Source of the DNA: DASPHG01 sp963849605
Lineage (GTDB): Bacteria > Actinomycetota > Thermoleophilia > Solirubrobacterales > Thermoleophilaceae
DNA: 64,000 nucleotides
Direction: 5' to 3'
Assembly (NCBI GenBank): GCA_963849605.1
Contig: CAWKHX010000015.1
Coordinates: 310,001-374,000, forward strand
The notes below the pieces were generated by a model, which saw only the letters and a program-made list of their open reading frames with translations, was not told the origin of the DNA and searched no databases. The position numbers and the translations under genes were made by a program. Shown here piece after piece: positions 56,589-64,000 of the stretch; within the stretch, counting starts at the first letter, position 1; every line of letters begins with the position of its first letter.

Positions 56589-57299
56589 TTACTTCAGTGA
56601 TGCGAGGAACGCGACGAGTTCGTTGAACTTCTCCGGCTGGTCGTTCTTCAGATCGGTGTACGGCGGCATCGGAGCGGTGGGGTTGAGCAACGTCCGCTCG
56701 ATCGCGGGCGCGGGCAGGCGCGCCCCGACCTCGGTGAGGTCGGGGCCGGGCCCATGGTTTCCGTTCTCCCCGAACGTGTGGCACGCGGTGCAGCCGGAGG
56801 AGGCCGCAACGTCGCGGCCCTTCTCGTACTGGGGCTCCACGGTGAGCTCGATCTTGGTCGGGGAGCCGGCGGTGGCGCCGAGGATCGAGAGGTAGGCCAT
56901 CGCGCCGATCGTCGTGATGCCCGCAAGCGTCGCGATCGGCCGCCGCGCCGGGTTGCGCTCCGGCCCGCGGTCGAAGAAGGGCAGGAGCAGCAGGAGGACC
57001 AGGCAGATGGTCGGGATGCCGATCGTCGCCAGGAACACGAGCTCGGGCGGCTTCACGACGCGCAGCAGCTCGAACAGGAAGAAGAAGTACCACTCGGGCC
57101 GCGGCACGTAGGTGGTGCTGGTCGGGTCGGCCTTCGGGCCGAGCTCGGCGCCGAGCACGATCGCCATCGTGATGATCACCGCGAGCGTGATGCAGGCCAT
57201 CGCCGAGTCCTTGAAGACCGCGTACGGGAAGAACGGCTTGCCCTGCTTCTTCAGCATCTCGTATTCGCGGAGGTACTGCTCCTTCTCGCGTGAGTTCAC
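56589..57299 (-). CDS. qcrC: Cytochrome bc complex subunit: b6f-subunit-IV-like plus cytochrome c
   Basis: Protein of 236 residues. Three membrane segments resemble the C-terminal half of cytochrome b/subunit IV (YVPRPEWYFFFLFELLRVVK is the Qo-site region). A c-type heme domain follows, with CTACH near residue 170 and methionine ligands near APMPPY. The same fusion is known from Bacillus QcrC. Heme attachment requires the Ccm system encoded at 4-6 kb. The ORF ends 33 bp upstream of menG. Confidence 0.88.
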   Translation of the reverse strand: MNSREKEQYLREYEMLKKQGKPFFPYAVFKDSAMACITLAVIITMAIVLGAELGPKADPTSTTYVPRPEWYFFFLFELLRVVKPPELVFLATIGIPTICLVLLLLLPFFDRGPERNPARRPIATLAGITTIGAMAYLSILGATAGSPTKIELTVEPQYEKGRDVAASSGCTACHTFGENGNHGPGPDLTEVGARLPAPAIERTLLNPTAPMPPYTDLKNDQPEKFNELVAFLASLK

Positions 57300-57302
57300 G
57301 GC

Positions 57303-58139
57303 TCAGATCTCTTCCTTGGCGAGCGCCTTCGGCTTCTCGGCCTTCAGCCACGGCGGCGCCGTCGTCCCGAGCTTGGCCACGAGGTACAGGTGCGCGCCGA
57401 TGAGCGCGGCGATCAGCCCAGGGATCAACAGCATGTGCATCGCGTAGAAGCGACTCAGCGTGTAGGAGCCGAACTCCGGGCCGCCGCGCAGGAAGTCCGC
57501 CAGGAACGGCCCTATGAGCGGGCCCGAGGAGTTCAGGTTCACGCCCACGACCGTCGCCCAGAACGAGCGCTGGTCGAACGGGAGCAGGTAGCCCGTGAAG
57601 CCCATCAGGAGCGTGAGCACGAGCAGGATCACGCCGATGATCCAGTTCAGCTCGCGGGGGTACTTGTACGCGCCGAAGAAGAACGTGCGCCCCATGTGGA
57701 GGAAGACGAGCACGAGCATCACGGTCGAGCCCCACCGGTGCATGCCGCGGACGAGCTCGCCCAGGAAGAGCTCGTTCGTGATCCGCGACGTCGACTCGTA
57801 CGCACGCGAGACGTCGGGCTCGTAGTACATCGCGAGGAAGACGCCGGTCACGGCCTGCGAGAGGAACGCGAACATCGTGGCCGAGCCGAGCGTGTAGAAC
57901 CAGTTCGTCCCCTTGGGCACCTTGCGGAAGAGGAAGCCGCGGAGGAACGGGCTCGCCCCGGTCCGCTCGTCGAGCCAGCCGAGGGCGGAGACCGGCACCT
58001 CGACCGCGCGCTCCTTCGGCGTCAGCGCCGCGCCGCTCTCGTCGTTCGGCCCCTGGCCGTTCCCGCCGGCGCCGTCCGAGCCGGGCCGCGCGGGGCGGCG
58101 CTGCAGTGAGCGCGGGACCGGAGGCTGGGGAAGCTTCAC
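57303..58139 (-). CDS. qcrB: Cytochrome b6-like subunit QcrB
   Basis: Protein of 278 residues with four membrane helices. Heme-ligating His pairs lie in ELVRGMHRWGSTVMLVLVFLHMGRTF and SRFYAMHMLLIPGLIAALIGAHL (short-form b6 type). A 65-residue cytoplasmic N-terminus is Pro/Gly-rich. It quinol-oxidises with the Rieske protein. GTG start overlaps qcrA by 4 bp and leads into qcrC. Confidence 0.9.
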   Translation of the reverse strand: MKLPQPPVPRSLQRRPARPGSDGAGGNGQGPNDESGAALTPKERAVEVPVSALGWLDERTGASPFLRGFLFRKVPKGTNWFYTLGSATMFAFLSQAVTGVFLAMYYEPDVSRAYESTSRITNELFLGELVRGMHRWGSTVMLVLVFLHMGRTFFFGAYKYPRELNWIIGVILLVLTLLMGFTGYLLPFDQRSFWATVVGVNLNSSGPLIGPFLADFLRGGPEFGSYTLSRFYAMHMLLIPGLIAALIGAHLYLVAKLGTTAPPWLKAEKPKALAKEEI

Positions 58140-58798
58140 GTGCTCGGCCTCGCCGGGTAGAGGTACTGCCAGAGGCCGTCGAGGTGGTTCGACGGGTCGC
58201 GCGGATGCGGGAAGCGCTCGAGCTTCGAGTTCAGCGAGAAGCGCGCGCCCACCAGCACGCGGCCGGCCTCGACCTTCGTGTAGAAGCGGTCGAGCGGGCG
58301 GACCGGCGGGCCGCCCTCAACCTCGCCCTGGAAACCGTAGACGCCGCCGTGGCACGGGCAGATGAAGCGCCGCGAGGCCTGGACGTACCGGACCGGGCAC
58401 CCGAGGTGAGCGCAGCGGGTCGACATCGCGACATAGGGCTGGTCTGCGTTCGCCGCGTCGAACTCCGGGTCGGTCCGGCGGACGTAGATCGTCGTCTTGC
58501 CGGCCTCGCCGGCGCCGGGCGCGATCTCGATCACCTTCGGTACGTATGTCTTGATGTTGAAGTCCGCCTCGGGTCCCACGTCCTGGTAGTGGTCGGGCGT
58601 CTGGTCCTCGAACATCGGACCGAGGGCGAACCCGAGCGCCGGCAGGGCGAACGCGGCCACGGCGATGCCGCCGACGCCCTGCGCGCCGATCTCGAAGACA
58701 CGGCGGCGGGTGACGGTCTCGCCCTCAAATGCGCCCGTCATCCCGCGATCGGCGGTATAACGAGACTTCCTCTTGGGGTTCTTGCTGGGCTCGGCCAT
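58136..58798 (-). CDS. qcrA: Rieske iron-sulphur protein QcrA
   Basis: Protein of 220 residues with one membrane anchor (GGIAVAAFALPALGFALGPM) preceded by TRRRVFEIGAQG, which could act as a twin-arginine signal. The 2Fe-2S ligands are in CAHLGCPV and CPCHGGVYGF. It takes electrons from menaquinol in the bc complex. ATG at 58798; TAGAGT lies 16 nt further up. It heads the qcrA-qcrB-qcrC order. Confidence 0.92.
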   Translation of the reverse strand: MAEPSKNPKRKSRYTADRGMTGAFEGETVTRRRVFEIGAQGVGGIAVAAFALPALGFALGPMFEDQTPDHYQDVGPEADFNIKTYVPKVIEIAPGAGEAGKTTIYVRRTDPEFDAANADQPYVAMSTRCAHLGCPVRYVQASRRFICPCHGGVYGFQGEVEGGPPVRPLDRFYTKVEAGRVLVGARFSLNSKLERFPHPRDPSNHLDGLWQYLYPARPST

Positions 58799-58868
58799 GC
58801 GGTCGCGGCGGCGGACTCTACCGCTCCTACGGCGGATACGGGCGTCGCGAAGCGGTTGCCCAACCCCG

Positions 58869-59300
58869 CTACGGGCGGTCCTGCGCCAAGCGCTCGGCGA
58901 CCTCGCCGCGGGCTCCCGGGCCGCCTCCTTCGAGCAGCCGCCGGGCACTCGCGTCCCACAGCGCATCGACCACGTCGCGGCGGTCGGCCGACTCGGCCCA
59001 GGCGCACAGCGAGATGAGGTCGGCGAGCTCGGCGACGGCCTCCGTGTCGCCGCGCTCGGCGAGGCGGGCGAGCCCCTGCGCGTACAGCGCGTCCCCGGCC
59101 AGGAGACGCAGGTCCGCATCCATCCCCACGAACGCGCGCGACTCGCCGTAGTGCAGGAGATACGCCTCGTAAACGGCCTCGAGCACGTACGCACGCCCGT
59201 CCGCGTCCGGCAATGGGAAGCGGTCCGGGCCCGGGTTCGGGTTGGCGTGGGCGGCGAGGTCCGGCCCCGCGGCCGCGATCAGGTCGTCGAGGTTGCTCAT
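58869..59300 (-). CDS. Conserved hypothetical protein
   Basis: Protein of 143 residues, acidic and alpha-helical, with no signal or membrane segment. It starts MSNLDDLIAAAGPDLAAHAN and contains GDALYAQGLARLAERGDTEAVAELADLISLC. Its ATG overlaps the hemL stop (ATGA), so it is translated after hemL. The family is not recognised; helical repeats suggest a binding adaptor. Confidence 0.7.
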   Translation of the reverse strand: MSNLDDLIAAAGPDLAAHANPNPGPDRFPLPDADGRAYVLEAVYEAYLLHYGESRAFVGMDADLRLLAGDALYAQGLARLAERGDTEAVAELADLISLCAWAESADRRDVVDALWDASARRLLEGGGPGARGEVAERLAQDRP

Positions 59301-60553
59301 AGGGTGGCGAGCGCCTCCCGGGCGGCGTCGAGCGTGCGCTCCACGTGCTCCTCGGTGTGCGCCAGGGAAGGGAACCAGGCCTCGTACTGCGAGGGCGGCA
59401 GGTACACGCCCCGGTCGAGCATCGCGCGGCAAAACGCGGCGTGACGGTCGAAGTCGCATTCCCTGACCTCATCCATGTTGCGCGGGATGCCGTCGCGGAA
59501 GAACGCCGTGAGCAGCCCGGTGACCCAGCTCACCGTCAGGCCCAGCTCGACCAGGCCCTCGGCGAGCAGCGCCGTGGTCCGCTCGAGGCGCTCGTACGCG
59601 CCGGCGTCGAGCAGCGCCAGGGTCGCGAGGCCCGCCGCTGTGGCGAGCGGATTCCCGGAGAGCGTGCCCGCCTGGTAGACGTCGCCCGCCGGCGCGACGC
59701 GCTCCATCAGCTCGCGCGGGCCGGCAAAGGCGGCCGCGGGCAGCCCGCCGCCGATCACCTTGCCGAGGATCGTGAGGTCCGGCGTGAGCCCCTCCCGCTC
59801 CTGCACACCGCCGCGCGCGACCCGGAAGCCGGAGATGACCTCGTCGAACACGAGCAGCGCGCCGGCCGCGCTCGCCTGGTCCCGGAGGAACTCGAGGAAC
59901 GCGGGCTCCGGCGGGACCAGGCCCATGTTCGCCGGGTAGGGCTCGCACACGATCGCGGCGACGCCCGCGACCCCCGTCTCGACCGCGGCCCGGTCGTTCC
60001 AGGGGACGATCACCGTGTCCTGCGCCTGCGCCGCCGTCACGCCGGGACTCGACGGGATCCCCTGGGTGGCGAGGCCGGAACCGGCCTCCGCGAGGAGCCC
60101 GTCGACGTGCCCGTGGTAGGCGCCGGCGAACTTCAGGATCTTGTCCCGGCCCGTCACCGCACGCGCGAGCCGCAGCGCGCTCATGGTCGCCTCGGTCCCC
60201 GAGGAGGTCATGCGCACCATCTCGGCGGAGGGGACGCGCTCGACCACCTCGCGCGCGAGCTCGACCTCGGCCTTTGTCGGCGCCCCGAAGCTCGTGCCGC
60301 GCTCGGCGGCGCGGGTCACCGCGGCGACCACGTCCGGATGCGCATGACCCGCGATCAGCGGGCCCCAGGACTGCATCCAGTCGACGTAGCGGTTGCCGTC
60401 GACGTCGATCAGCTCGGCGCCCTCGCCCCGCTCGACGAAGATCGGGTCGCGGCCGATCGCCCTCATCGCCCGGACCGGCGAGTTGACGCCGCCGGGGAGT
60501 AGCTCTTGCGCGCGGGCGAAGAGACCCGCGGCTACCCGTGCTCCGCTTCCCAC
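59297..60553 (-). CDS. hemL: Glutamate-1-semialdehyde 2,1-aminomutase HemL
   Basis: PLP enzyme of 418 residues making 5-aminolevulinate from glutamate semialdehyde, the partner of HemA. Seen: LLPGGVNSPVRAM, SSGTEATMSALRLAR, LLVFDEVISGFRVA and the PLP lysine in ILGKVIGGGLPAAAF. GTG at 60553 is the best start; it overlaps the siroheme decarboxylase-like gene by 22 bp. The order ahbAB-hemL ties C5-pathway and siroheme enzymes together. Confidence 0.93.
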   Translation of the reverse strand: MGSGARVAAGLFARAQELLPGGVNSPVRAMRAIGRDPIFVERGEGAELIDVDGNRYVDWMQSWGPLIAGHAHPDVVAAVTRAAERGTSFGAPTKAEVELAREVVERVPSAEMVRMTSSGTEATMSALRLARAVTGRDKILKFAGAYHGHVDGLLAEAGSGLATQGIPSSPGVTAAQAQDTVIVPWNDRAAVETGVAGVAAIVCEPYPANMGLVPPEPAFLEFLRDQASAAGALLVFDEVISGFRVARGGVQEREGLTPDLTILGKVIGGGLPAAAFAGPRELMERVAPAGDVYQAGTLSGNPLATAAGLATLALLDAGAYERLERTTALLAEGLVELGLTVSWVTGLLTAFFRDGIPRNMDEVRECDFDRHAAFCRAMLDRGVYLPPSQYEAWFPSLAHTEEHVERTLDAAREALATL

Positions 60554-61611
60554 CGCTTGTGGTCGTCGGTGAAGTACAGGAGGCGGACCTTCTTGAACTC
60601 GGTCGAGGAGTAGAGGACGGCGCGCTCGTCGATGCCCGTCTCCTCGGCGATCCGGTCCAGGACCGCGTCGCACTCCTCCTTCGACCTGCCGTGGGCCATC
60701 GTGAAGACCGAGTACGGCCAGTCGGGGTAGGTCGGCCGCTGGTAGCAGTGCGAGATCCCGCGGTACGCGGCCATCTGCGGGCCGATCTCGTCGATCCGCT
60801 CGTCGGGCACCTTCCAGACGCCCATCCCGTTCGCCGAGAAGCCGGCGCGGCGGTGGTAGAGGATCGCGGCCACCCGCCGCAGCGCACCGCGCTCGCGCAT
60901 CCCCTCGAGGTGCTCGAGCAGGCGCTCGACGGGGAGCCCGAGGGCGTCGGCGGCCGGCTGGTACGGCTCCGGCACGACGGGCATGTCGCCCTGGAGCTCA
61001 CGGATCACGGCGATGTCGAGATCGTCCAGCTCGATCGGGTCGAGCTCGCGCGGAGGCGCGGCGATGGCCGCGCTCGCGAGCGCGTTCGTGTCGCCGACCA
61101 TCTCGAGGTCCATGTTGATCTTGAAGAGCGTCAGCGTCGGCAGCTGGCGTATGGACTCGGCGCCCGTCAGGCGCTGGAGCACCTCGAGCGTGCCTTCCAG
61201 GCCGAGCTTCGAATCGGGCTCGGTGGCGATCGTGAACCAGAGGTTGAACTCGTGGTTGCGCAGGTAGTTGTGCGAGACGCCGGGGTGCGAGTTGATGATC
61301 TCCGCGGGCCGGTGCGGGTGCTCGGAATCGACCTTCGCTGCCACGAGCATCGAGCTGTACCCGAGCGCGCGCGTGTCGAAGATCGGCGTGACCTGGCGGA
61401 TGATGCGCTCGGCGATGAGGTGCCCCACCCTCTTCAGCACCTCGTCCTCGCTGACCTCCGCGAGCTCGGCGACGCGCGCGTACGGCCGGCGCTCGAGCGG
61501 GAAGCGGCCCTGCATCAGGTTCATGACCCGCTTGTCGACGTCGTCGAGCGGGATCGCCGCGCCGTACTTGCGCGAGCGCAGCTTCGGCCGCGCCCCTACT
61601 GTGCCAGCCAC
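60532..61611 (-). CDS. Fused siroheme decarboxylase-like protein (AhbA-AhbB / NirDL type)
   Basis: Protein of 359 residues with two Lrp/AsnC-like halves. Half 1 (about 20-185) reads LDDVDKRVMNLMQGRFPLE ... HPGVSHNYLRNHEFNLWFTI. Half 2 (about 190-350) reads LDDLDIAVIRELQGDMP ... GISHCYQRPTYPDWPYSVFTMAHGRS. The SHNYLR and SHCYQRP blocks, each after a winged-helix-like N-part, are the siroheme decarboxylase signature of AhbA/AhbB and NirDLGH, and differ from DNA-binding Lrp proteins. It would turn siroheme into didecarboxysiroheme, leading to heme or heme d1. Start GTG at 61611, overlapping the hemB stop by 16 bp. Confidence 0.85.
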   Translation of the reverse strand: MAGTVGARPKLRSRKYGAAIPLDDVDKRVMNLMQGRFPLERRPYARVAELAEVSEDEVLKRVGHLIAERIIRQVTPIFDTRALGYSSMLVAAKVDSEHPHRPAEIINSHPGVSHNYLRNHEFNLWFTIATEPDSKLGLEGTLEVLQRLTGAESIRQLPTLTLFKINMDLEMVGDTNALASAAIAAPPRELDPIELDDLDIAVIRELQGDMPVVPEPYQPAADALGLPVERLLEHLEGMRERGALRRVAAILYHRRAGFSANGMGVWKVPDERIDEIGPQMAAYRGISHCYQRPTYPDWPYSVFTMAHGRSKEECDAVLDRIAEETGIDERAVLYSSTEFKKVRLLYFTDDHKRWEAEHG

Positions 61612-62579
61612 CTGGCGACGTCCTTCGCGTGGTAGGTGATCACTATGTCGGCGCCGGCGCGGCGAATCCCCGTGAGCGCCTCCAGCACCGCGGCGCGCTC
61701 GTCGAGCCAGCCGGCGGCGGCAGCCGCCTTCACCATCGCGTACTCACCGCTCACGTTGTACGCGGCAACGGGCACGCGCGTCGCGTCCTTCACGCGGCGG
61801 ATCACGTCGAGATACGGCAGCGCGGGCTTCACCATCACGACGTCCGCGCCCTCCTCGACGTCGAGCAGCGCCTCTCGCACGGCCTCGTCCGAGTTGGCGG
61901 GATCCATCTGGTAGCCGCGGCGGTCGCCGAATGCGGGCGTCGAGTCGGCGGCCTCGCGGAACGGCCCGTAGAACGCGGAGGCGAACTTGGCCGAGTAGGC
62001 GAGGATCGGCAGGTCCGACCAACCCTCCTCGTCAAGACGGCGGCGGAGTGCACCGACGCGCCCGTCCATCATGTCGCTCGGCGCGATCACGTCGGCGCCG
62101 GCAGCCGCCTGTGACGCACCGGTGCGCGCGAGCAGCTCGAGCGTGGCGTCGTTGTCAACCGCGCCGTCGGCCGCTAGGACGCCGCAGTGACCGTGCGAGG
62201 TGTACTCGCACAGGCAGAGGTCGGTGATGACGGCGAGATCAGGGTGCGCCTCCTTGATCGCGCGCGTCGCGAGCTGCACGACCCCCTCGTCGTCCCATGC
62301 ACCCGAGCCCTGCTCGTCCTTCTCGGCCGGCAGGCCGAAGAGGAGCACGGCGGGGATGCCGAGCGCGTGCGCCTCGCCCGCCTCGTCGACGGCGTGCGCG
62401 ATGGAGAGCCGATCGATCCCGGGCATGGCCTCGATCGGGGTACGGCTGTCGGTCCCGAGCTGCACGAACATCGGATAGACGAGGTGCGAGGCGGAGAGCT
62501 CTGTCTCGCGGACCATGTCGCGCAGGACGCCCGTCTTGCGGAGGCGCCTCAGGCGCGTGGCGGGAAAGGCCATGCGCAC
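61596..62579 (-). CDS. hemB: Delta-aminolevulinic acid dehydratase HemB
   Basis: Joins two ALA molecules into porphobilinogen. Length 327. The zinc cysteines are intact (DLCLCEYTSHGHCGVL, C-x-C-x7-C), and the Schiff-base lysines lie in ILAYSAKFAS and VVMVKPALPYLD. So it is the zinc-dependent class, not the Mg/Asp form. ATG at 62579 (or 62573). It overlaps the siroheme decarboxylase-like gene. Confidence 0.95.
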   Translation of the reverse strand: MRMAFPATRLRRLRKTGVLRDMVRETELSASHLVYPMFVQLGTDSRTPIEAMPGIDRLSIAHAVDEAGEAHALGIPAVLLFGLPAEKDEQGSGAWDDEGVVQLATRAIKEAHPDLAVITDLCLCEYTSHGHCGVLAADGAVDNDATLELLARTGASQAAAGADVIAPSDMMDGRVGALRRRLDEEGWSDLPILAYSAKFASAFYGPFREAADSTPAFGDRRGYQMDPANSDEAVREALLDVEEGADVVMVKPALPYLDVIRRVKDATRVPVAAYNVSGEYAMVKAAAAAGWLDERAAVLEALTGIRRAGADIVITYHAKDVARWLAQ

Positions 62580-62596
62580 CAGTGTAAGGAGCGCCG

Positions 62597-63979
62597 CTAG
62601 GCGAACCTGCGCAGCGCGAGCCGCGCGAGGAGGCCGAAGCCCAGCGTGAGGGCCGCGAGGTGGGCGACCGCGCCCGCCATCCCGCCGGCGTCATTGAGCG
62701 CGGCGTCCATCGCGTCGAGCGTCGGCTTGAAGGGGAACAGCGCTGACACCGTGCGGATCACGTCGTAGAGCGCTGACGACACCGCGCCCGACGGCACGAG
62801 CGCGAGGAACGCGAGCGGCAGGGCGAGCATGAACGCAAGTAGCGACGCCGCGCGCACCTCGCGGGTCAGCGCGCCCACCGCAAGCCCGAGCGCGGCGAAC
62901 CCGAGGGAGCCCGCGGCGACGGCGAGCACCCACAGCGGGAAGCGGCCCCAGTCGAGGTCGACGAAGAGCGCCAGCCCGCAGAGCATCAGGAGCGCGACCA
63001 CCGTCGAGCACGCCGCGGCCAGCAGCGCCTTCTCGGACAGCAGCGCCGTCGGCGAGACGAGGCCGCGGATCAGGCGCGCGAACGCGTTCTCCTCGCGCTC
63101 GAGCGCGAGTGTGCCGGCGGCGAGCAGCACCGTCACGAACATCAGCGAGACCGCGACCGCGACCGCCACGGCGAACGACGACAGCGGAGTGGTGCCTCCC
63201 TTGACGACCTCCGTGTCGATCTTTATCGGGGTCCCGATCGTGTTGAGGATCTCGTCGGAGAGGTCGAGGTTGTCGCGCGCGAGCTCGCCGAAGCGCAGGA
63301 CGCGCTCGAGCTGGCGGCGCGCCTCGGAGTTCGGTGGCAGCTGGGCCTGCGCCGCACGCACGATCGCGTTCGAGCGCTCGAGGCCGAGCACCTCGATCTT
63401 GCCCCCGAGCAGTGGGAGCGAGACGTCGCCGCCCGTGACGATCAGGTTGAGGTAGTTGAGCGCGACCTCGGTGAGCTTCTTCGTCAGCGCCGCGTTGGCG
63501 TCTTGCGCCTGCGACTTGATCGTGTCCTCGACGTAGCGCGCCTTGACCGGGTCCTCGGCGTTGAAATACACCTTGACCGTAGGCGGCTCGACCGCCTGGA
63601 GACTCTGGAGCGCCTGGAGCTTCTGGGTCACGTCGGCCGGGATCACGAGCGCGGCCAGGACGTCGCCGTCGCGAACCATGTCGAGCGCCTCGTCCTCGCA
63701 CTCCTTGGGGTCGCGGTCCTCGCAGTCGATGCGTACGGGGTCGATGCTCTCGAAGAGCGTGTCGGCGTAGTCGGAGAGGTCGATCTCCTCCCCTGCGAGA
63801 TCGAGCTGGTTCTGCTCGGCCGGCACGAGGTTGACGAAGGCCACGCGCGGCTTGTCCGGGCCGCGCGACAGCGCGAACCCGATCAGGACGGCGATCACGA
63901 TCGGGTAGATCACGAGCAGGGCCACGAGCAGGGGCGAGCGGCGCAGGATCTGGACGTCCTTGACGAGCAGCCAGCGCAT
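62597..63979 (-). CDS. ABC-2 type transporter permease (YhgE/Pip-like or ABC2_membrane_3)
   Basis: Membrane protein of 460 residues. It has one N-terminal helix (LLVALLVIYPIVIAVLIGF), a 200-residue extracellular domain with two acidic cysteines (RIDCEDRDPKECEDEA), then five or six helices at the C-terminus. This matches ABC-2 permeases that export lipids or drugs with a separate ATPase. Its ATPase is probably the gene just upstream (ends at 63979 on the minus strand). It lies 17 bp after hemB. Confidence 0.82.
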   Translation of the reverse strand: MRWLLVKDVQILRRSPLLVALLVIYPIVIAVLIGFALSRGPDKPRVAFVNLVPAEQNQLDLAGEEIDLSDYADTLFESIDPVRIDCEDRDPKECEDEALDMVRDGDVLAALVIPADVTQKLQALQSLQAVEPPTVKVYFNAEDPVKARYVEDTIKSQAQDANAALTKKLTEVALNYLNLIVTGGDVSLPLLGGKIEVLGLERSNAIVRAAQAQLPPNSEARRQLERVLRFGELARDNLDLSDEILNTIGTPIKIDTEVVKGGTTPLSSFAVAVAVAVSLMFVTVLLAAGTLALEREENAFARLIRGLVSPTALLSEKALLAAACSTVVALLMLCGLALFVDLDWGRFPLWVLAVAAGSLGFAALGLAVGALTREVRAASLLAFMLALPLAFLALVPSGAVSSALYDVIRTVSALFPFKPTLDAMDAALNDAGGMAGAVAHLAALTLGFGLLARLALRRFA

Positions 63980-64000
63980 CAGTGGCCCCGCTGGCGGAGG
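63979..64000 (-). CDS. Partial upstream gene, 3' end only (probable ABC ATPase)
   Basis: The last seven codons read LRQRGH then TGA, whose last base is the first base of the permease ATG. The ending and the overlap are typical of ABC ATPases translated with a permease. Only 22 bases are inside the window, so this is an inference from context. Confidence 0.4.

Noticed and set aside
56557..57735. Extension of the menG frame into the qcr genes
   Set aside because: It is a shadow of qcrB and qcrC; the MenG domain begins near 56556.
1..64000. CRISPR array, IS element or prophage
   Set aside because: No regularly spaced repeats, transposase or integrase motifs, or phage structural proteins were seen on either strand.

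Overview
The window is GC-rich, gene-dense bacterial DNA. The gene content points to an Actinomycetota chromosome: GC-biased codons, many GTG/TTG starts, MptB-type and PIG-V-type mannosyltransferases, a class E-like sortase, YkuD L,D-transpeptidase, and a menaquinone/cytochrome bc module. A deep-branching class such as Thermoleophilia (Gaiellales-like) would fit, but that placement is inference. No phage, IS element, rRNA, CRISPR array or stretch over 300 bp without a gene was seen. Two tRNAs (Arg-CCU, Lys-CUU) are present.

Layout. 0-12 kb: acetyltransferase, aldehyde dehydrogenase, siroheme dehydrogenase, moaC, moaB, ccmABCD, hemA, hemC, a fused cobA-hemD (with a GST-like gene in antisense between hemC and cobA-hemD), SAM hydrolase and biotin ligase. 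12-20 kb: a large SF2 helicase, TlpA-like thioredoxin, GNAT, galT-like gene, tRNA-Arg, a lone prepilin, lipoprotein, pyrE and an L,D-transpeptidase. 20-31 kb: CAAX protease, HAD hydrolase, PIG-V-like mannosyltransferase, MscS, PBP1A, MptB, a secreted thrombospondin-type-3 protein split by a frameshift, thiL, sortase and a compact sugar transferase. 31-40 kb: an M28-like membrane protein lacking catalytic residues, a two-component system followed by HtrA, IMPase, a degenerate RsbW-like protein, and trehalose genes treT and otsA. 40-45 kb: the classical rpsF-ssb-rpsR-rplI-dnaB-purA block. 45-51 kb: a wecB-wecC-wlbA-wbpD-like nucleotide-sugar cluster, an aminotransferase and an O-methyltransferase. 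51-59 kb: tRNA-Lys, STAS protein, TPR-like protein, tatC, tatA, dcd, zinc-ribbon protein, polyprenyl synthase, menG-like gene and qcrCBA. 59-64 kb: hemL, a fused siroheme-decarboxylase-like gene, hemB and an ABC-2 permease.

How the parts fit. Tetrapyrrole genes at both ends (hemA, hemC, cobA-hemD, siroheme dehydrogenase; hemL, AhbA/B-like, hemB) cover glutamyl-tRNA to siroheme and one step beyond. They sit beside heme export/cytochrome c maturation genes and a cytochrome bc complex. The envelope genes (PBP1A, L,D-transpeptidase, sortase, mannosyltransferases, Wlb-type sugar genes, Tat) form a second theme.

Main points to check: (1) a likely siroheme-dependent heme route; (2) a two-copy structured DNA repeat at 11.9 and 40.1 kb, the second inside a small secreted-protein ORF; (3) many genes with a TANNNT box 6-11 nt before the start and no Shine-Dalgarno, suggesting leaderless mRNAs; (4) convergent genes that share one CTAG as both stop codons, including a 38-codon ORF; (5) several proteins with familiar folds that have lost signature residues.
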